From CAVVJA01 sp963801715 (GTDB lineage: Bacteria > Actinomycetota > Actinomycetes > Mycobacteriales > Jatrophihabitantaceae), in NCBI GenBank assembly GCA_963801715.1, contig CAWDGB010000014.1, positions 496,001-560,000 of the forward strand: 64,000 bases of DNA, given 5' to 3'. Below, one piece after another: positions 47,769 to 55,782 of this stretch (its first letter is position 1; each line of letters starts with the position of its first letter). The notes below the pieces were generated by a model that made no database searches, was not told where the DNA came from, and saw nothing but the letters and a program-made list of their open reading frames with translations. The position numbers and the translations under genes were made by a program.

Positions 47769-48346
47769 GTCGGGCCGTCGGCGCAAGTCTCGACGCGGGA
47801 GTAATCGTGTCGCCACATCGCCAGATCCGCAGCGGTGTCCAGGTCGAACGGATCACCGGGGCACTCGACCTCTCGCACAAGTTCCGGATGCGCCGCGAAG
47901 AACGGCCGGGCACCGCGGTCACCTTCCGCGCGCTCGGCGACCTCATCCCACCAGGAGCGATCCACGGCGACCGGGTGACCGCGACGGCCGCGGTACGTAG
48001 CGACCACGACGGGAGAATCGGCGGCAAGCACCGCGCGTACCGCAGGGGCGCCGATGCCCGGCGTATCGACGAGGAGGATCACGGCGCGCAGTCCGGTGGC
48101 GGTCGCTAGGGCCAACCGTAGGGAGGACCCCATTCCACGCTCCGGTTCCGGATTGACCACCACCCGAGCGTCCGGACACCGCACCCCGTCGCGAACGACA
48201 GTCACGACTTCGTCGCAACCGCCGGCTCGCAACACCCGAACGGCCCGGTCGATGAGCCGCTCGCCGCCGACGTACAGATCCGCCTTGGGCTGCCCCATTC
48301 GGCGACCCGCACCGGCCGCCAGGACCAGGCCGCTGACGTCGGTCAT
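47765..48346 (-). CDS. MocA-like molybdenum cofactor nucleotidyltransferase
   Basis: 193 residues of the MobA/MocA NTP-transferase fold: nucleotide loop GLVLAAGAGRRMGQPKADL at 6-24, metal site VDTPGIGAP-type DTPGIG, and C-terminal GHPVAVDRSWW. MocA adds CMP to molybdopterin, the cofactor form used by xanthine dehydrogenase/CoxL-type enzymes. A Mo hydroxylase nearby supports this role; other NTP transferases of the fold are possible. ATG 48346 overlaps the SMR stop. Confidence 0.78.
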   Translation of the reverse strand: MTDVSGLVLAAGAGRRMGQPKADLYVGGERLIDRAVRVLRAGGCDEVVTVVRDGVRCPDARVVVNPEPERGMGSSLRLALATATGLRAVILLVDTPGIGAPAVRAVLAADSPVVVATYRGRRGHPVAVDRSWWDEVAERAEGDRGARPFFAAHPELVREVECPGDPFDLDTAADLAMWRHDYSRVETCADGPT

Positions 48347-48681
48347 CCGGGTTGAGCCGAACCAGACGCCGTGAGCACGGCAACCCCACCGACGATGAGC
48401 ACCAGGCCGACGATGCCGAGCGTGTTGATCTTCTCGCCGAAGAGGATGACACCGAAGATGGCTACCGCCGCCGTGCCGACAGCCGACCACACCGCGTAAC
48501 TCACTCCCACGCTGATGTGCTTGAGCGCCGGGATCAGCATCAGGAACGACACCGTGTAACCGACGATCACCACCGTCAGTGGCAGTGGGCGAATGCCGTT
48601 CGACAGCTCACGTAGCTCCAACGTCGCGACGACTTCGGATCCGATCGCGATCGCGAGGTAGAGCCAGGCCAGCGACATCAT
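48343..48681 (-). CDS. Small multidrug resistance (SMR) transporter
   Basis: 112 residues, four membrane helices. Glu16, in AIAIGSEVVATLELREL, is the conserved proton/substrate carboxylate of the EmrE family, and YAVWSAVGTAAVAIFGVILFGE is the conserved helix 3 region. SMR proteins export cations or guanidinium compounds. The start overlaps the ribH stop and the end overlaps mocA, an unusual trio. Guanidinium-type export (Gdx) is possible in a nitrogen-compound locus, but subclass residues were not resolved. Confidence 0.85.
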   Translation of the reverse strand: MMSLAWLYLAIAIGSEVVATLELRELSNGIRPLPLTVVIVGYTVSFLMLIPALKHISVGVSYAVWSAVGTAAVAIFGVILFGEKINTLGIVGLVLIVGGVAVLTASGSAQPG

Positions 48682-49160
48682 GATCGCCAGAACGGGCGCA
48701 GCGCTACGGCGGTCTCCAACGCGGCCACCGCCGCCTCGTATCCTTTGTCCTCCTTGGAGCCGGGCAAACCGGCCCGATCCATGGCCTGGGCATCGTCGTC
48801 GCAGGTCAGCACCCCGAACCCGATCGGCACTCCGGTGCGCTCGGCGACCGCCGTAAGTCCGCCCGTGGTGGCGGTGCAGACGTAGTCGAAATGCGGCGTG
48901 CCCCCGCGGATGACCACGCCCAGCGCGATCAGCGCGTCGAACCGATGATTGGCGAGGCGCGCGGCGGCTACCGGAAGCTCGAAGCAGCCGGGTACCCGCA
49001 CTTCGGTGACATCCGTGACCTTCGAGTCACCGAGTGCCCGGCGGGCACCGGCGAGCAGACCACCCATAACCGCGCTGTGCCACCGGGCCGCAACGATCGC
49101 GACCCGCAATCCCGCCGCGCCGATGACGGGCTCCGCCGGCGGCGCACCCTCCCCGCTCAC
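48678..49160 (-). CDS. ribH: 6,7-dimethyl-8-ribityllumazine synthase
   Basis: Penultimate riboflavin step; 160 residues. Seen: VAIVAARWHSAVMGGLL, VPGCFELPVAAARLA, ALGVVIRGGTPHFDYVC, and GVLTCDDDAQAMDRAG (the usual NTEQA-type site is changed to DDDAQA). GTG 49160 shares GTGA with the ribBA stop. The long upstream open frame is not part of the protein. Confidence 0.95.
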   Translation of the reverse strand: MSGEGAPPAEPVIGAAGLRVAIVAARWHSAVMGGLLAGARRALGDSKVTDVTEVRVPGCFELPVAAARLANHRFDALIALGVVIRGGTPHFDYVCTATTGGLTAVAERTGVPIGFGVLTCDDDAQAMDRAGLPGSKEDKGYEAAVAALETAVALRPFWRS

Positions 49161-50384
49161 CCCGAATCCTCCAGGTTGATCACGTGGCCCATGCGATCGC
49201 GCTTCGTCTGCAGGTACCGCAGGTTCTCCGGGTTGGCGCGCACCGGCAACGGCACCTGACCGACGATCCGCAGTCCATATCCCTCGAGTCCGGCGCGCTT
49301 GGCCGGATTGTTCGAAAGCAGCCGCATCGTGTGGATGCCCAGGTCGACCAGGATCTGCGCGCCGGTGCCGTAATCGCGTGCATCGGCCGGTAGCCCTAGC
49401 TCGAGATTCGCATCGAGCGTGTCCGAGCCCAGATCCTGCAGCTGGTAGGCCTGCAACTTGTGCAGCAGCCCGATCCCCCGGCCCTCGTGCCCCCGAACGT
49501 AGAGAACCACTCCTCGTCCTTCGCGAGCGACCGCGGCCAGCGCCGCGTCGAGCTGAGGACCGCAGTCGCATCGCAACGAGCCGAACACGTCCCCGGTCAG
49601 GCATTCCGAGTGCACCCGAACGAGCACATCCTCACCGTCGCCGATCTCGCCGAATACGAACGCGACGTGCTCCCGGTTGTCGTAGGAGCTTGCGTAGCCC
49701 ACAGCCGTGAACTCTCCGTATCGCAGGGGCACCCGGGCGGTGGCAACGCGCTCGACCAACTTCTCCGACCTCCGGCGGTAGGCGATGAGGTCGGCGATGG
49801 AGATCAACGCCAGACCATGCTCGTCGGCGAACGTCCGCAGCTCATCGGCCCGAGCCATGCCCGACGGATCCTTCTCACTGACGACTTCACAGAGCACCCC
49901 TGCCGGCGCCAGACCCGCCAGCCGGGCCAGGTCTACCGCGGCTTCGGTATGGCCCGGTCGGCGCAGCACGCCTCCGTCGCGCGCGCGCAGCGGGACGATG
50001 TGGCCCGGGACGTGACAGATCGGCGGACGTGGTCGCGGGGTCGGCGAGCAGCCGGACGGTGTGGGCGCGGTCGCTTGCCGAGATGCCCGTGGTGATGCCC
50101 TCCCGAGCGTCGACGGTCACGGTGTACGCGGTGCCGCGACGGTCCTGGTTGACGCGGAACATCGGCGGCAGGTCCAGCCGGTCCGCGTTCGTCTCGGTAA
50201 TGGGCACGCAGATATATCCGGACGTGTACCGGACCATGAAGGCGACTAACTCCGGGGTGGCGAGCTGCGCAGCGAAGATCAGGTCACCCTCGTTCTCCCG
50301 ATCTTCGTCGTCGATCACAAGTACCGCCTTGCCTGCTGCGAGGTCGACGAGCGCGCGTCCGACGGTGTCCAGCGGAACTGTCAT
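49157..50384 (-). CDS. ribBA: RibBA: DHBP synthase/GTP cyclohydrolase II, one-base frameshift
   Basis: Bifunctional first step of both riboflavin branches. The N-terminal DHBP synthase (DDEDRENEGDLIFAA, SGYICVPI, ATTSADLSRPG) starts at ATG 50384. The second frame gives LRRPGHTEAAVDLARLAG and the GTP cyclohydrolase II domain, with zinc cysteines in SECLTGDVFGSLRCDCGPQL and GHEGRGIGL. Deleting one C from the run at 50009-50007 restores SRPGHIVPLRARDGGVL and one 408-residue protein. The gene is needed for flavin synthesis and no other copy is seen, so an error in the consensus is likely. Confidence 0.9.
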
Positions 50385-50995
50385 GAGCGATTCCGTCCCG
50401 CGGCCAGCAGCCGTTCGGTGTACTTGGCGAGCACATCGACCTCGAGGTTCACCGGGTCGCCCGCGGCCTTGCGTCCGAGCGTTGTGGCCCGCAGCGTCTG
50501 CGGAATCAACCCGACCTCGAACCAGTCGTCGCCGACCGCGATGACGGTCAGGGATACGCCGTCAACCGCGACCGATCCTTTTTCCGCGATGTAGCGGGCG
50601 AGATCCGCCGGAAGCCCGAACCGGACGATGTCGAAGCGATCACCGGATGATCGGGCCAGCACCACCCCGGTCCCGTCGACATGCCCCTGCACCACGTGCC
50701 CGTCGAGTCGACCGTCGACCCGCACCGCGCGCTCGAGATTGACGAGCTCTCCCGACCTCAATCCACCAACGACACTGCGCTTGAGCGTCTCCCCCATGAC
50801 GTCGAAGTCCAGGTCCCGACGATCGGATTCGCCCGACCTGTCGATGACGGTCAGACACACGCCATTCACCGCGATCGATGCCCCGATCGGAACGTCCTCA
50901 CCAACCACGGTCGTGCGCACGCGTAACACGGCCGAATCCCCGTGCGCTTCCAACGCAACGACCTCGCCGAGCTCCTCGATGATGCCGGTGAACAC
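50381..50995 (-). CDS. ribE: Riboflavin synthase (alpha chain)
   Basis: Dismutates two lumazines to riboflavin; 204 residues with two similar beta-barrels. It starts MFTGIIEELGEVVALE from GTG 50995 (GAGGAAGG upstream inside the end of ribD). Repeat motifs GASIAVNGVCLTVI and GSVAVDGVSLTVI mark the two halves. Overlaps ribBA by 4 bp. Confidence 0.95.
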   Translation of the reverse strand: MFTGIIEELGEVVALEAHGDSAVLRVRTTVVGEDVPIGASIAVNGVCLTVIDRSGESDRRDLDFDVMGETLKRSVVGGLRSGELVNLERAVRVDGRLDGHVVQGHVDGTGVVLARSSGDRFDIVRFGLPADLARYIAEKGSVAVDGVSLTVIAVGDDWFEVGLIPQTLRATTLGRKAAGDPVNLEVDVLAKYTERLLAAGRNRS

Positions 50996-51000
50996 GTGCG

Positions 51001-52038
51001 CTACCCTTCCTCGGCCCACACCGGCCGGGCGACGATCTTCACGTCCGGCCCGACCCTGGTCACACTGTCGATCTCCAGTGTGACCGCTTCAGCCAAAGTG
51101 GTAATCCCGGCGTCGCCCAACGCACTCGGTCCGGCACCGAGAAGCTTGGGGGCCACGTAAGCAATGACCTCGTCGACGCAGCGCGCCTCGACGAACGCTC
51201 CGGCGAGCGTAGGGCCGCCTTCCAACAGCACGTGCCGTACGCCCTGATCGTGCAGGGCTTTCAGAGCGAAACGCGGGACGGCAGTATCGAGAACCAGCGT
51301 CGACGCTGCGTTGTCGAGCACTCGCGCCAATTGCGGTACCCGATGCCGCCGATCCAAGACCACCCGCAACGGCTGGTGCGGAAGGAGCTGGTCAGTTCCG
51401 TCCCGCACGGTCAAGGACGGATCGTCCGCCAACACCGTGCCACTGCCCACGAGGATCGCATCAACGACCGCGCGAAACGCATGAGCGTCGGCGCGAGATA
51501 CCTCCGAGGAGATCCAGCGGGTCGTCCGGTCGGCAGCGGCCACCCGACCGTCGACGGTGGTGGCGATCTTCCAGGTCACGAACGGGCGCCCGGTCTGCAG
51601 CGCGTGCAGCCATGGGCGGAGCGCGCCAGCGGCAACTTGGTCGTGATCGAGGCCGGCCACGACCTCGACGCCGGCCGCGATCAGCTTGTCGGCGCCACCT
51701 GCTGCCACTGGGTTGAGGTCGTCGACCGCGTAGACGACCCGCACAACACCGGCTTCCACGAGTGCATCTGCGCATGGTGCCGTCCGGCCGGTATGGGCGC
51801 AGGGCTCCAGCGTGACGACAGTCGTTCCACCCCGAGCCCGGAGCCCGGCAGCTGCGAGTGCCACCACCTCGGCGTGCGGGCCGCCCGCGGCCTGCGTGGC
51901 GCCCTCACCGGCAAGTGCTCCAGACGCGTCGAGGATCACCGCCCCTACCGCTGGATTGGGACTGGTACGCCCGCGCACGGTTTCCGCGAGCGCCAGCGCG
52001 CGGTGCATGGCCGCGCGTTCTGCCTCGCTGACCTGCAC
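51001..52038 (-). CDS. ribD: Bifunctional deaminase/reductase RibD
   Basis: 345 residues. The N-terminal zinc deaminase has GPHAEVVAL and LEPCAHTGRTAPCADAL (His and two Cys ligands). The C-terminal reductase has KIATTVDGRVAA, GSGTVLADDPSLTVR and HVLLEGGPTLAGAF. GTG 52038 with AGGAAG just upstream is preferred over the longer open frame. Five bases separate it from ribE. Confidence 0.94.
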   Translation of the reverse strand: MQVSEAERAAMHRALALAETVRGRTSPNPAVGAVILDASGALAGEGATQAAGGPHAEVVALAAAGLRARGGTTVVTLEPCAHTGRTAPCADALVEAGVVRVVYAVDDLNPVAAGGADKLIAAGVEVVAGLDHDQVAAGALRPWLHALQTGRPFVTWKIATTVDGRVAAADRTTRWISSEVSRADAHAFRAVVDAILVGSGTVLADDPSLTVRDGTDQLLPHQPLRVVLDRRHRVPQLARVLDNAASTLVLDTAVPRFALKALHDQGVRHVLLEGGPTLAGAFVEARCVDEVIAYVAPKLLGAGPSALGDAGITTLAEAVTLEIDSVTRVGPDVKIVARPVWAEEG

Positions 52039-52060
52039 TTGCTTCCTCGTCCCTGCGTCG

Positions 52061-52765
52061 TTAGCGACCCGCAACGCTGCCAGCCATGGCAGCGCGAGCC
52101 TTCCGGCGAAGCGCCTCGACCGCCTGCGCCGGATCGGCGGCGCCGTACACCGCATTCCCCGCTACGAACACGTCAGCCCCGGCCTCAGCGGCCGCGACGA
52201 TCGTGTCCTCGGCGATACCACCGTCCACCTCCACGAACAACCGCAAATGACCGGACGCCACATGGGCCCGAGCCTGTCGCACCTTCGGCAGCATCTCAGC
52301 CATGAACTCCTGCCCCCCGAACCCAGGTTCGACCGTCATGACGAGCAACGTGTCGAACTCGTGGAGCATTTCCAGGTAGGAGTCCAGACTTGTCCCCGGC
52401 TTGATCGACAGACCGGCCAGGGATCCTGCGGCGCGGATGGTCCGGGCGAGCGAAACCGGATCGCGGGTCGCTTCCGCGTGGAAGGTGACGTTGGCCGCAC
52501 CCGCCTCCGCGTATCCCGGCGCCCACCGCTCCGGATCGTCGATCATCAGGTGGCAGTCGAGAGGCAGGATCGTCGCTTTGCGCAGGCTCTGCACGACCGG
52601 CAGGCCGATCGTCAAATTGGGCACGAAGTGCGCGTCCATGACATCCACGTGCAACCAGTCGGCGTTGCGCACGGCCTCGGCCTCTTCGCCCAGCCGGGCA
52701 AAATCCGCAGACAGAATGCTCGGGGCGATCATCGGCTCGGGCACACCGGCCGGAGCACGGTTCAT
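52061..52765 (-). CDS. rpe: Ribulose-phosphate 3-epimerase
   Basis: TIM-barrel epimerase of the pentose phosphate pathway; 234 residues from ATG 52765. Seen: IAPSILSADFARLGEE, LHVDVMDAHFVPNLTIG (metal His and Asp), DCHLMIDDPE, and VDGGIAEDT. GTG 52774 is an alternative start. It provides ribulose 5-phosphate next to the riboflavin genes that use it. Confidence 0.95.
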   Translation of the reverse strand: MNRAPAGVPEPMIAPSILSADFARLGEEAEAVRNADWLHVDVMDAHFVPNLTIGLPVVQSLRKATILPLDCHLMIDDPERWAPGYAEAGAANVTFHAEATRDPVSLARTIRAAGSLAGLSIKPGTSLDSYLEMLHEFDTLLVMTVEPGFGGQEFMAEMLPKVRQARAHVASGHLRLFVEVDGGIAEDTIVAAAEAGADVFVAGNAVYGAADPAQAVEALRRKARAAMAGSVAGR

Positions 52766-52830
52766 GAGGTCCACCCGCTGATCGTGCGAGCTCGTAGCCC
52801 GTTCGCTGCGGTTGCGCTCACGGGAGAAGT

Positions 52831-52855
52831 CTAGTGTCCGTTAACCGGACACTAG
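52831..52855. terminator. Perfect hairpin between rsmB and rpe
   Basis: Arms ctagtgtccg and cggacactag are perfect over 10 bp with a 5-base loop, and they overlap the rsmB stop codon. It could end the fmt-rsmB transcript. There is no T tract, and an operator role is also possible. Confidence 0.55.
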
Positions 52856-54198
52856 TGACGGGCGATAAGCGCGCAGAACATTGCGTCGGTGCCCTGCCGG
52901 TGCGGCCACAGCTGGACGGTAGGACCCTCCCCGAGGTCGGGAACGCCGGCTAAGCCAGTCCTCGCGTCTGTGAGCTCGTCGTCGGACGCAACGACTTTGG
53001 CAAGGACCTCGACGGTCTCCGCCCGGTGCGGCGAGCAGACGACGTAGCCCACGATTCCACCGGGCCGGGTGAGTCGCAGCGCGGAAGCAAGCAGCTGTCG
53101 TTGCAGCTCCGCGAGCGGGGGAATATCGGCGGGATCGCGGCGCCATCGCGCTTCCGGCCGCCGACGCAGCGCGCCGAGCCCCGTGCACGGCGCATCGAGC
53201 AGCACCCGGTCGTAGCCACCGTCGATTTCGGGATAATCGCGCCCATCCCCGACCCGCACCGACACCCTCCACTGCGCCGTTGCCTGCCGCACGAGCTTCG
53301 CCCGATGTGGACGCAACTCGTTGGCGGTGACCGTTGCCTCTCGTTGCGCCGCTAATGCGGCGAGCAGCGCCGTTTTGCCGCCTGGGCCGGCGCAGAGGTC
53401 GAGCCACCGTTCGTCTCGGCCGTCGATCGGCGCATTGGCCAGGGCCAGGGCGCACAGCTGGCTTCCTTCGTCCTGCACAGCAGCCTGACCGGCCCGGACG
53501 GCGATCAGCCGGCCCGGGTCCCCACCGGAGAGTCGCACCGCGTAAGGCGACCACGGACCCGGCGTTCCCCCAGATTGCCGGACCAAATCCTCGCGATCCA
53601 GGCCGCCCGGCCACGCCACCAGGTGGGTCGTGGGCCGGCTGTCGTCGGCGCGCAACGCGGCACCCGTCTCGACCAGGTCTGCCTCGGGCGGCTCGTCGAG
53701 CGCTTCACGAAAGGCCTCCGCAATCCATTCCGGATGCGCGGTCTGCCGGGCCAGCCGAGCCAATGGGGTTCCGCCCGCGCTCAGTCGATCGACCCAGGAA
53801 TCCCAATCGTCGCGAGCGATCCGCCGCATCACCGCATTGAGGAATCCCGCGGCTCGCGCGTTGCCGGTCGCTCTGGCGAGATCGACTGTCGTGGCGACCG
53901 CGGCGTGCGCGGGAACCCGGGTCCGTAGTGCCTGATAGGCGCCCAACCGGAGCAGGTCGCGGACCGGCGCATCGATGCTCTGCAGGGGCCGCTCGCTGCA
54001 AGCGGCGATGATCTCGTCAAGAGTTCCCGCGGCGCGCAACGTGCCATAGCCCAGCTCCGTCGCGAACGCTGCGTCGCGGCCGGTCAACGATCCCGCGGTC
54101 AACAGTTTGGGTAACAGAAGATTGGCGTACGCGCCGTCGGCCTCGACGGCGCGAAGCAGGTCGTAAGCGACTCGACGGGGCGGATCAGACCAAGCCAA
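52852..54198 (-). CDS. rsmB: 16S rRNA m5C967 methyltransferase
   Basis: 448 residues. An N-terminal NusB-like RNA-binding domain (RRVAYDLLRAVEADGAYANLLLP) precedes the Rossmann methyltransferase: DLCAGPGGKTALLAALA, LDAPCTGLGALRRRPEARW (PC motif) and VVCSPHRAETVEV (second catalytic Cys). The best start is TTG 54198, which overlaps fmt by 14 bp; no later ATG or GTG keeps the NusB-like helix. Confidence 0.93.
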   Translation of the reverse strand: MAWSDPPRRVAYDLLRAVEADGAYANLLLPKLLTAGSLTGRDAAFATELGYGTLRAAGTLDEIIAACSERPLQSIDAPVRDLLRLGAYQALRTRVPAHAAVATTVDLARATGNARAAGFLNAVMRRIARDDWDSWVDRLSAGGTPLARLARQTAHPEWIAEAFREALDEPPEADLVETGAALRADDSRPTTHLVAWPGGLDREDLVRQSGGTPGPWSPYAVRLSGGDPGRLIAVRAGQAAVQDEGSQLCALALANAPIDGRDERWLDLCAGPGGKTALLAALAAQREATVTANELRPHRAKLVRQATAQWRVSVRVGDGRDYPEIDGGYDRVLLDAPCTGLGALRRRPEARWRRDPADIPPLAELQRQLLASALRLTRPGGIVGYVVCSPHRAETVEVLAKVVASDDELTDARTGLAGVPDLGEGPTVQLWPHRQGTDAMFCALIARH

Positions 54199-55141
54199 GA
54201 CGTTCTCCAGGCTGCAGCCGCGCGCCCCTCACCCACGCCCTCGCCGGCATCGATCGACGCCCGGCCGGCTGCACCCAGCCGAGCCGGACAGGACCGGTCG
54301 AAGTGTCGACCGCGACCCCGTCCGGCAGGATCGACAAGGCACCGGGCGCCCGCGGGCAATCGCTGGTGGCCGACCGCACCGCACCGTCGAGGGAGGAGAC
54401 CGGGCCGAGCTTCAGCCGCTCACCCCGGAAGGTCGTCCACGCGCCCGGGGCAGGGGTGCACGCCCGAACCTGGCGGTCCACGTACCGGCCCGGGGCCGAC
54501 CAGTCGACTTGTGCGTCGTCAACAGTGATCTTGGCCGCGAGTGACACGCCGTCCCCCGACTGCGGACGCGGCACGAGGGTACCGTCGGCGATCCCGTCCA
54601 TCGTGGCCACGAGCAGACCGGCGCCTGACTCGGCCAAGCGGGCGAGCAGGTCTCCCGCGGTGTCGGAGGGCCGGATCGGCTCGGTGACGACGCCGTAAAC
54701 CGGTCCGGTATCCAGAGCGGCCTCGATCTGGAATGTCGAGGCTCCGGTGATGTCATCGCCGGCGAGAATGGCCCGCTGGACCGGTGCCGCGCCACGCCAC
54801 GCCGGCAACAGCGAGAAGTGCAGGTTGACCCAGCCATGCGGCGGTATGACCAGCGCCGCGCTCGGCAGGAGCGCGCCGTAAGCCACCACCGCGCAGCAAT
54901 CGACCTGAAGCCCGGACAGCTGCGCCAGGAAGTCGGGATCACCAGCCGTCCGTGGGGCAAAGACCGGTACGCCGGCCGCCACGGCGACGGTCTCGACGGG
55001 AGATGCGACCTCGGGACGCCCGCGTCCGGCCCGAGCATGCGGCCGGGTGATCACCGCGGCGATCTCGTGGCGGGGGGAGTCCAGCAGGGCGCGAAGCGAC
55101 GGCGCTGCCGTGCTCGGCGTACCCGCGAAGGCAAGCCGCAT
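54185..55141 (-). CDS. fmt: Methionyl-tRNA formyltransferase
   Basis: 318 residues. It begins RLAFAGTPSTAAPSLRALL; the catalytic region is VNLHFSLLPAWRGAAPVQRAI (Asn, His, SLLPxWRG), followed by TFQIEAALDTGPV. The C-terminal OB-like tRNA domain is present. Works with def downstream of initiation. Confidence 0.95.
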   Translation of the reverse strand: MRLAFAGTPSTAAPSLRALLDSPRHEIAAVITRPHARAGRGRPEVASPVETVAVAAGVPVFAPRTAGDPDFLAQLSGLQVDCCAVVAYGALLPSAALVIPPHGWVNLHFSLLPAWRGAAPVQRAILAGDDITGASTFQIEAALDTGPVYGVVTEPIRPSDTAGDLLARLAESGAGLLVATMDGIADGTLVPRPQSGDGVSLAAKITVDDAQVDWSAPGRYVDRQVRACTPAPGAWTTFRGERLKLGPVSSLDGAVRSATSDCPRAPGALSILPDGVAVDTSTGPVRLGWVQPAGRRSMPARAWVRGARLQPGERLGLV

Positions 55142-55188
55142 CGGCTACTGCCCCGTGAGCCGGTACGCGGTGGCCGGCAATGCCTCGC

Positions 55189-55740
55189 TCATAACGCGTG
55201 GCCGAGCATCGGGTGCGGGCTGACCTTGACGACCGGTCCGGCCGCGCCGAACCACTCGCTCTCCCGGATAGCCCGCATCGCGGCCTTGCGGGTGTCCGGA
55301 TCCAGCCGATCGATGAACAGCACGCCGTCGAGGTGATCGGTCTCGTGCTGGACGCACCGGGACAGCTGCGCGGTGCCCTCGATCGTGACCGGGTCGCCGT
55401 ACATGTTCTGCCCGTGGGCCACGACGTGTTCGCGCCGCACACAGTCGAATGCGAGGCCGGGGATAGACAGGCATCCTTCCGGGCCGTCCTGATCTTCCGG
55501 GGCTGGAAAATGCAGCACCGGGTTGACCAGGTGACCTGCTTGCTCGTCGTCAACGTGGTAGGTGAACACCCGCAATCCGACGCCTATCTGTGGAGCTGCA
55601 AGGCCCGAACCCGGCGCGTCGAGCATGGTCTCGGTGAGATCCGCCACGAGTGTCCGCAGCTCTCGGTCGAACGTGGTCACCGGCTCCGCGGGTGTGCGCA
55701 GCACAGGGTCGCCGAACAGCCGGATCGTTTGCAGCGTCAC
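55189..55740 (-). CDS. def: Peptide deformylase
   Basis: 183 residues. All three motifs are present: GSGLAAPQIGV, EGCLSIPG (metal Cys) and QHETDHLDGVLF (HExxH-type HETDH). Removes the formyl group added by Fmt. GTG start at 55740. Confidence 0.96.
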   Translation of the reverse strand: MTLQTIRLFGDPVLRTPAEPVTTFDRELRTLVADLTETMLDAPGSGLAAPQIGVGLRVFTYHVDDEQAGHLVNPVLHFPAPEDQDGPEGCLSIPGLAFDCVRREHVVAHGQNMYGDPVTIEGTAQLSRCVQHETDHLDGVLFIDRLDPDTRKAAMRAIRESEWFGAAGPVVKVSPHPMLGHAL

Positions 55741-55782
55741 CCGTCTGATCCTACGGAGCAGGTACCGCCCCTCGGCGCTCGC

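Noticed and set aside
49157..50384. Separate ribA and ribB genes
   Set aside because: The two frames abut inside the DHBP synthase domain at a C run, so this is one fused ribBA with a one-base shift.
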